Notes under the pieces: model-generated | Told to the model about the DNA's origin: nothing | What the model saw: only the letters and a program-made list of their open reading frames with translations | Database searches by the model: none | Position numbers and translations under genes: made by a program | Assembly (NCBI GenBank): GCA_038046485.1 | Contig: JBBSWA010000024.1 | Coordinates: forward strand, 1-6,758 | Direction: 5' to 3' | DNA: 6,758 nucleotides | From: JBBSWA01 sp038046485 | GTDB lineage: Archaea; Nanobdellota; Nanobdellia; Woesearchaeales; SM23-78 | Shown: positions 4,583 to 6,758 of the stretch, piece by piece | Numbering within the stretch: position 1 is the stretch's first letter | Layout of the letters: each line of letters opens with the position of its first letter

Positions 4583-5356
4583 CTATGGAGATTTTTTTGC
4601 GTCGACGTGACGTACCCCGAGAGCGCGGCCGCCGCTGATGAATCGCCTGCCGGCGTACAAGTAGTAGAGGCCGTAGCAGCCGCAGCCGCCGCCAAGGGCG
4701 CCAGGCCGGACTTCTACTTGTTCAGGATCAAGACGGAAACCGGTTAAGTCATTGGTCGTTAAAGGACAAACATATCCATATTCAAATCCTTTTTGAGCCA
4801 AATAAGCCGCTGCTCTTTCAGCAAGGTCTTCTCCTAACCTGATTCTTATGCGTGGGTTGCTTCCATATTCGGAAACACCATCTTTGGCGGCTAAAGATAA
4901 TTTGACAGGACCCTTTTCTACTACTGGAAGGATTCTGCTTAATTCTCTTGCTCGTTGAATCGCAGCATCTATGTGCTGGTTTGATCTAGGAAGAGTCAGT
5001 CTGCCATCTTTTATATTATCTGCATATTGCGTACTTCCTAAAATAACCAAGTTTTCTTTTGGATTAGGACTATCATCAAAGGCTTCCTGCCAGACCCCAT
5101 CTTCTAAGAAATAGTGCGAAGCTCCTCGTGTGTTGATCGTATCATTACCATGGTTATCACCTTGCGCTCCGATTCGATGGGCCCAAGCCTCTCGGTCACT
5201 AGCAAGGATGCTGTCCAAACCTTGTGTATGAGTTACCGCGTTTGGGTAGGTTAAATAAGCTTCTGGAGTAGGAGTAAAAACGACTCCCTCAAAGCCAGGT
5301 ACGTCAATGGTGAAACCAGTTCTCTTCACTTCGTACTCAATGGGGCTAAGGGTCAT
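4583..5356 (-). CDS. DGR target protein with C-terminal variable region
   Basis: A 257-residue protein whose residues 217-248 are the VR. In sequence it is GALGG followed by Gly/Cys/Tyr-rich variable positions (224-229, 231, 232, 234, 236, 238, 240-242) and GGRALGV. The framework, 'RPGALGG' before and 'ALGV(R)' after, corresponds to the '(R)GGSW...GFR' ends of C-type-lectin/FGE-sulfatase-type DGR variable domains, so a ligand-binding fold is likely. Residues 1-200 match no domain I know; a helical segment at 177-190 precedes the lectin-like part. There is no signal peptide, lipobox or membrane segment, so it is probably cytoplasmic or exported by another route. The start ATG is supported by a TATA box 26 bases upstream and no ribosome site. 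Its divergent neighbour is the HEPN-MNT operon. Confidence 0.88.
   Translation of the reverse strand: MTLSPIEYEVKRTGFTIDVPGFEGVVFTPTPEAYLTYPNAVTHTQGLDSILASDREAWAHRIGAQGDNHGNDTINTRGASHYFLEDGVWQEAFDDSPNPKENLVILGSTQYADNIKDGRLTLPRSNQHIDAAIQRARELSRILPVVEKGPVKLSLAAKDGVSEYGSNPRIRIRLGEDLAERAAAYLAQKGFEYGYVCPLTTNDLTGFRLDPEQVEVRPGALGGGCGCYGLYYLYAGRRFISGGRALGVRHVDAKKSP
4600..4607. repeat. 8-bp GC-rich palindrome just past VR
   Basis: CGTCGACG is a perfect palindrome beginning 6 bp downstream of the VR end, inside the last codons of the target gene. It overlaps an alternative 4-bp hairpin, CGTC/GACG, on the coding strand. It could be part of the target-recognition sequence, or chance. Confidence 0.4.
4613..4709 (-). 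repeat. DGR variable repeat (VR)
   Basis: This is the recipient copy of TR, in the same reading frame as TR. Of TR's 30 adenines 21 are changed (16 to G, 5 to T, none to C); one extra change is G-to-T in codon 225 (GAC to TGC). Five AAC codons became GGC, four TAC, one ATC and one AGC. All other positions are identical, and similarity stops abruptly at both ends. The GC-rich 3' end (GGCCGCGCTCTCGG) is the likely initiation-of-mutagenic-homing site. Confidence 0.95.
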
Positions 5357-5378
5357 ATCAGGTGGTATAATAGCTTGC

Positions 5379-5387
5379 TTTATAAAT
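5379..5387 (-). promoter_or_regulatory. TATA-like box of the DGR target gene
   Basis: The minus strand reads ATTTATAAAG around here, centred about 26 bases before the ATG at 5356, with no ribosome site between. This is a leaderless promoter specific to the variable gene, separate from TR and reverse transcriptase. Confidence 0.5.
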
Positions 5388-5466
5388 ATTTCTATTTTTT
5401 ATTTACTTAAAAGTAGCAAACAGTATCTGACTAAAAGGTGTTTTTTAGAGTGAAATTTCCATAACC

Positions 5467-5474
5467 TTTAAATA
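5467..5474 (+). promoter_or_regulatory. TATA/BRE box of the MNT-HEPN operon
   Basis: TTTAAATA preceded by AACC, centred about 27 bases before the ATG at 5498. Transcription should start at or next to the ATG (leaderless). It lies 5 bp before the first of two operator-like repeats. Confidence 0.55.
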
Positions 5475-5478
5475 CAAC

Positions 5479-5510
5479 TGTACGATAAATAATACATATG
5501 TACGATAAAT
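5479..5510. promoter_or_regulatory. Two 12-bp direct repeats, probable operator of the MNT-HEPN operon
   Basis: TGTACGATAAAT occurs at 5479-5490 and 5499-5510, exactly 20 bp apart (about two helical turns, same DNA face). The first lies between the TATA box and the expected start site. The second covers the start region and encodes the first residues of the protein. Binding by the winged helix of the product would block initiation, a simple autoregulatory design. Confidence 0.55.
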
Positions 5511-6085
5511 TAAATATTACTGAGACGCACATCAGGGTATTGTCGTTGTTTACAAAAGGCTTCAATAAGGGGTTCTACATCCGGGAAGTGCATCAGGCAC
5601 TCGGCATCAGCCCTAGTACAGCCCAGTTAATCCTGGACGACTTAGAGAAAAAGGCTGTTTTAGAGTCTGCCCTCCGTGGGAAAACCAAGATTTACAACCT
5701 AAAAAAGACATGGATAAGTCAAGAATACCTAATTTTAGCGGAGCATTATAAAACCATTTCCTTCTTGGAAAAGCACTTAAAAATCAAGGAGTTTTTAGGC
5801 AAAATTCCTGGCTATTTGGATGGAATCGCTCTGATTTTCGGGAGCTATGCAAAGGACTTAGAAAAAGAAGACTCGGACTTAGACCTATTTATTATAGGGT
5901 CTTGCGATCGAAAGAAGATAGAAGAGGCAGGTGAGATATATAACCTTAAAGTCAGCATCAAAAACTATCCGTTCAAGACATTCCAGGAAAACCTTAAAAA
6001 TGACGTCTTAATCCGAGAGGTCTTGGATAATCATATTGCTGTTTTCAATGCGGAAGGCTTTGTGAGAAGGGTGCAAAATGGCTAG
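5498..6085 (+). CDS. Winged-helix/minimal nucleotidyltransferase (MNT) antitoxin-like protein
   Basis: A 195-residue protein. Residues about 8-70 form a winged-helix DNA-binding domain: 'FYIREVHQALGISPSTAQLI' is the helix-turn-helix, followed by wing-like 'GKTKIYNL'. Residues about 95-185 form a minimal nucleotidyltransferase with G115-S116 and the metal-binding D127 and D129 (FGSYAKDLEKEDSDLDL). In characterised HEPN-MNT pairs the MNT protein neutralises its HEPN partner, by adding AMP to a HEPN tyrosine where tested. Here a repressor domain is fused in, so one protein could do both antitoxin and operon control; that is inference from architecture. Its stop overlaps the start of the HEPN gene by 8 bp (ATGGCTAG), indicating translational coupling. 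The start is supported by the TATA box at 5467. Confidence 0.88.
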   Translation: MYDKLNITETHIRVLSLFTKGFNKGFYIREVHQALGISPSTAQLILDDLEKKAVLESALRGKTKIYNLKKTWISQEYLILAEHYKTISFLEKHLKIKEFLGKIPGYLDGIALIFGSYAKDLEKEDSDLDLFIIGSCDRKKIEEAGEIYNLKVSIKNYPFKTFQENLKNDVLIREVLDNHIAVFNAEGFVRRVQNG

Positions 6086-6581
6086 ATTAGAGTGGTGCAT
6101 TCGGAAAAAAGCGTATGAGTTCATAGAGCCCAATCCAAACCTTACAGAAGCTTATTTCAAGAAAGCCGAAGAGGCACTGAAGTCAATTAGGGTAAACACT
6201 GTAAAGGATTGGCAGATCGCCATAGCGTATTACACGATCTATTTCTCCCTGTATGCTCTTTTGATGCGCATCGGGGTAAAGTGTGAAGTGCACGCTTGTA
6301 CGCTTGCCTTTATTCGCTCGTTCCTGTCAGAGTATTTTTCCAATGAGGACTGTACTTTTTTTGAGCAGTCTCTCCAGGCCCGTGTGGATGCTCAGTATTA
6401 TGTCGACCGTACCGTTCCAGACGAGCAGTACCAGCTTATGCTCAAGAAAGCTCCGGACGTGTTGGTGCAGTGTAAGGACATTGTTCAGCATATGACTCAG
6501 AAAAAGGTCGAACAGCTTCGGGGGGATTTGCGAAGAGCAATGGGGCGGGGTCAAGCAAAACAACCCAAAGGAAAAAAATAA
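6078..6581 (+). CDS. HEPN domain protein, probable toxin partner of MNT
   Basis: A 167-residue helical protein matching small archaeal HEPN proteins. Residues 44-66 (WQIAIAYYTIYFSLYALLMR) form the helix that normally reads 'AY.AifhaarALL', followed by 'GVKCEVHACTLAFIRSFL', which usually carries the conserved His. Residues 100-111 read QARVDAQYYVDR. In HEPN ribonucleases the active motif is R-x4-6-H; here R102 is followed by DAQYYV with Tyr107/108 in place of His, a form common in MNT-associated archaeal HEPNs. It may therefore be a weak RNase, or act otherwise. The tail (148-167) is strongly basic. It overlaps the MNT gene and has GGGTG 4 bases before its ATG, an archaeal ribosome site for a second operon gene. 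Toxicity is inferred from the gene pair. Confidence 0.85.
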   Translation: MARLEWCIRKKAYEFIEPNPNLTEAYFKKAEEALKSIRVNTVKDWQIAIAYYTIYFSLYALLMRIGVKCEVHACTLAFIRSFLSEYFSNEDCTFFEQSLQARVDAQYYVDRTVPDEQYQLMLKKAPDVLVQCKDIVQHMTQKKVEQLRGDLRRAMGRGQAKQPKGKK

Positions 6582-6685
6582 TTTCTAGCAATCTTTAAAA
6601 ACATACCTTAACTCCAAGTGCATAATGGGTGCTGAATCCAAGTCTCGCATGTACGCTTTGGTCATGCTGTGTTGCATAATTCGGG

Positions 6686-6700
6686 CAACCCTTTGGGTTG
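6686..6700. repeat. 6-bp hairpin near the right edge
   Basis: CAACCC (6686-6691) and GGGTTG (6695-6700) pair around TTT. It lies just past the possible minus-strand stop at 6712, so it might mark the 3' end of that gene. Confidence 0.45.
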
Positions 6701-6709
6701 GGAGGATGT

Positions 6710-6758
6710 TTAGGCTGTTTCTCCGTAGCGTTTGAGTTTTTGGTATGCCCAGATTTTG
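6710..6758 (-). CDS. Possible C-terminal end of a gene entering from the right
   Basis: One minus-strand frame is open from the window edge to a TAA at 6712-6710 and encodes KIWAYQKLKRYGETA, a basic, aromatic tail like that of many transposases or DNA-binding proteins. The two other minus frames are also open for more than 50 codons to stops near 6595-6600, so frame choice is uncertain. The stretch 6582-6709 otherwise shows only a hairpin (6686-6700) and a string TGTTGCATAATT (6669-6680) faintly like the ends of IS6-type elements. No identification is justified. Confidence 0.25.
   Translation of the reverse strand, partial: KIWAYQKLKRYGETA

Larger units (their letters stand above)
3032..5356 (-). 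mobile_element. Complete diversity-generating retroelement (DGR)
   Basis: All core parts lie in order on the minus strand: target gene with a C-terminal VR, hairpin array, structured leader, TR, and DGR-class reverse transcriptase. TR and VR (97 bp each) differ at 22 positions, 21 of them at TR adenines, which is the defining signature of adenine-directed mutagenic retrohoming. The low-complexity AAC-rich TR alternates with GC-rich constant ends. DGRs do not move as a unit in the usual way; this label marks the extent of the retroelement cassette. Confidence 0.93.

Noticed and set aside
4565..4747. Plus-strand open frame across the VR
   Set aside because: It is antisense to the DGR target gene; its alanine-rich sequence is only the reverse complement of the Gly/Cys-rich VR.
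6598..6757. Two other minus-strand frames of over 50 codons at the right edge
   Set aside because: Both are open by chance in a stop-poor stretch and contradict each other; neither has a recognisable motif.

Overview
The window reads as archaeal, most likely from a small-genome DPANN-type lineage. Four things point that way. It has a tRNA-Thr(GGU) with a short intron at the usual archaeal site 37/38. Several genes have a TATA-like box about 26 bases before an initiation codon and no leader. Genes further along an operon instead carry GGAGG- or GGTG-like ribosome sites. There is also a small double zinc-ribbon protein of archaeal style. Placement below 'archaeon' is inference.

The centrepiece (about 3032-5356, minus strand) is a complete diversity-generating retroelement (DGR). 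Read in the direction of transcription it has a target gene (5356-4583) whose last ~40 codons contain the variable repeat (VR, 4613-4709), a non-coding stretch with five tandem hairpins (4464-4579), a structured leader (4300-4429), the template repeat (TR, 4121-4217), and a DGR-type reverse transcriptase (4096-3032) with YVDD and LGNWTSQ motifs. TR and VR are 97 bp each and differ at 22 positions. Of these, 21 fall on TR adenines (16 A-to-G, 5 A-to-T) and one is G-to-T. TR holds eleven AAC codons, the classic DGR arrangement. No Avd accessory gene is visible. In the expected cycle the reverse transcriptase copies TR RNA with adenine-specific errors and the cDNA replaces VR, diversifying the C-terminal, probably C-type-lectin-like, end of the target.

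Left of the DGR (1-2984) are the N-terminus of a YjdF/DUF2238-like membrane protein (minus, runs off the edge), a 109-residue cysteine-containing protein (minus), a 94-residue helical protein (plus), the tRNA (minus), a predicted lipoprotein (plus), the double zinc-ribbon protein (plus), and a stand-alone RQC-HTH_40 protein resembling the C-terminus of RecQ without the helicase (plus). Between the tRNA and the lipoprotein gene lie a perfect 12-bp tandem repeat and two paralogous hairpin-pair units with compensatory changes.

Right of the DGR (5357-6758), divergent from the target gene, is a two-gene operon: a winged-helix/minimal nucleotidyltransferase protein overlapping a HEPN protein, i.e. 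a HEPN-MNT toxin-antitoxin-like module. Two perfect 12-bp direct repeats 20 bp apart lie at its promoter and start codon and look like an autoregulatory operator. The last ~170 bp hold a hairpin and possibly the 3' end of another gene or insertion element, which cannot be identified from what is present.
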